A stretch of 14,763 bases of DNA. Origin: Gracilaria caudata. Lineage: Eukaryota; Rhodophyta; Florideophyceae; Gracilariales; Gracilariaceae. Every line of letters begins with the position of its first letter. Position 1 is the stretch's first letter. Location of the stretch: contig JASCIV010000671.1 of NCBI GenBank assembly GCA_030374735.1, positions 1-14,763 of the forward strand. Reading direction: 5' to 3'. Made by a program: the position numbers and the translations under genes. The notes beneath the pieces are model-generated. The model did not search any database, was not told the DNA's origin, and saw only the letters and a list, made by a program, of their open reading frames with translations. Positions 13,933-14,763 of the stretch are shown piece by piece.

Positions 13933-14763
13933 GGAAAATGCAAAGTACAGAAGATATGCAAAAGACAGTAGTAGCAGTGAATTGGCAATTGAGTGTGCAA
14001 GCTAAACAAGACAACAGAAGCACAGAGAGTAGGTTCGAGGAGTGATGGTAGCAATCAGGCGCGACTAGATATGTTCAAGACTGAATTGGTAATAGAAGAT
14101 AAGTGGTCTTGGGAGAAAAGCCGGCTCGTGCTCTCGCGGCGTTTCACATGCCAGACTCTGGGCCGTCAAGTTGACCGCCTCTTGAAGAGGCCAAAGCCCT
14201 CCCAGCGAAGTGGGGCGCGACCTGAGATACACAAATAAATTTGCCTCTTTCAGGATGTTAACAAGCTTGCACTACAAGATGTTGCTCAAAACTGCGCCTG
14301 CTCTGAGAACATGACCATCCAAAGTACCAAGCTTCGGCGAAGCAAACACAATTGTTGCCTGTGGCACGTCTGAAAGAATGGGTGATGATCCGTCATCTCG
14401 GACGGTTGGGTGGAGCCGGCGTTGTTGTTGGTTCGTACCGTTAGCTGAATTGCACAGCGAGGGGCGGGGCTTTGTTGTTCTCAGGGCTTCTGCGGCGGTG
14501 CTTTAACGCACTTGTGAGCTTCACATGGTTTATGATGTGCTTTGTTGCACATCATGATGCTTTGCCCCATGTATGGACCATTTTGACAACAATCAAGGAC
14601 TGTGGATGCTCGAAGAGTAGAAAACCTACACCATGCTAAATCCAATGTGTTTTCAAAAGATGCCCAATTGCAGGGAGACGCGGGAAATCGCATATTTGAC
14701 GTTTTATCTCTTCAAATTTGTTAGGCTAGAAACTATCTGTTTTAATAAATTCAAAAAGTTTTT
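13933..14763. other. Upstream region with no recognisable gene
   Basis: This 831-bp end region contains the promoter of the 454-residue protein gene and otherwise nothing I can identify as coding. A GC-rich island at about 14120-14225 with short hairpins (GTCAA-G-TTGAC at 14165-14175; GCCTCT-TGA-AGAGGC at 14177-14191) stands out from AT-rich flanks and is followed by AATAAA at 14234. A 9-bp stem-loop lies at 14532-14555. A second AATAAA occurs near the right edge. Confidence 0.5.
14532..14555. repeat. 9-bp inverted repeat, 6-nt loop
   Basis: ATGATGTGC (14532-14540) and GCACATCAT (14547-14555) are perfect complements around TTTGTT. It is a candidate RNA hairpin or binding site; no gene association is visible. 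Confidence 0.6.

Noticed and set aside
14025..14060. Possible tRNA T-arm (GGTTCGAGG)
   Set aside because: No matching acceptor stem, D-arm or anticodon arm is found around it.
1..14763. CRISPR arrays, insertion sequences, transposases, phage genes
   Set aside because: No regularly spaced repeats, terminal inverted repeats with a transposase, or phage-like frames are visible on either strand.

Overview
This is a piece of nuclear DNA from a photosynthetic eukaryote with very few introns. It carries eight protein genes, and each reads as one uninterrupted ATG-to-stop frame across its whole recognisable domain. The eukaryotic markers are EB1, an AGC kinase with a PH-like region, an SLC35F6-type carrier and a mitochondrial aspartate aminotransferase with a presequence. 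A plastid is implied by a thylakoid-lumen pentapeptide protein with a two-part leader. Compact, intron-poor genes and a Phe near the start of a transit peptide (MSAFVP) fit a unicellular red alga best. That placement is an inference; a glaucophyte or small green alga is not excluded.

Layout. 1-626: upstream DNA with a long purine tract and a TATA-like box. 627-1919 (+): mitochondrial aspartate aminotransferase. It converges on EB1 (2187-3104, -). An AGC kinase (3364-5331, -) lies just upstream of EB1 on the same strand. A very CpG-rich bidirectional promoter of about 1 kb (5332-6328) separates the kinase from the thylakoid-lumen pentapeptide gene (6329-7027, +). That gene converges on a plastid-type EamA carrier (7041-8114, -) with only 13 bp between stop codons. 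An SLC35F6-like carrier (8347-9735, -) follows. The 1.5-kb intergenic region 9736-11246 is G/T-skewed and holds two G-quadruplex motifs, long homopolymer runs and an 18-bp perfect palindrome. Last come two convergent genes of one unrecognised membrane-protein family: a short copy (11247-11981, +) and a full-length copy (12568-13932, -). The remaining DNA to 14763 has no recognisable gene.

The genes do not form a pathway. Aspartate aminotransferase serves the malate-aspartate shuttle and nitrogen metabolism, EB1 tracks microtubule plus ends, the kinase signals, the lumen protein and EamA carrier are plastid components, and the SLC35F6-like carrier is endomembrane. Base composition changes inside the short paralogue: DNA left of about 11.5 kb is GC- and CpG-rich, DNA to the right is AT-richer.

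The best candidate for something undescribed is the paired membrane family at 11.2-13.9 kb. Next are the kinase, with its split C-tail and alanine in the hydrophobic motif, and the G4/poly-T intergenic region.
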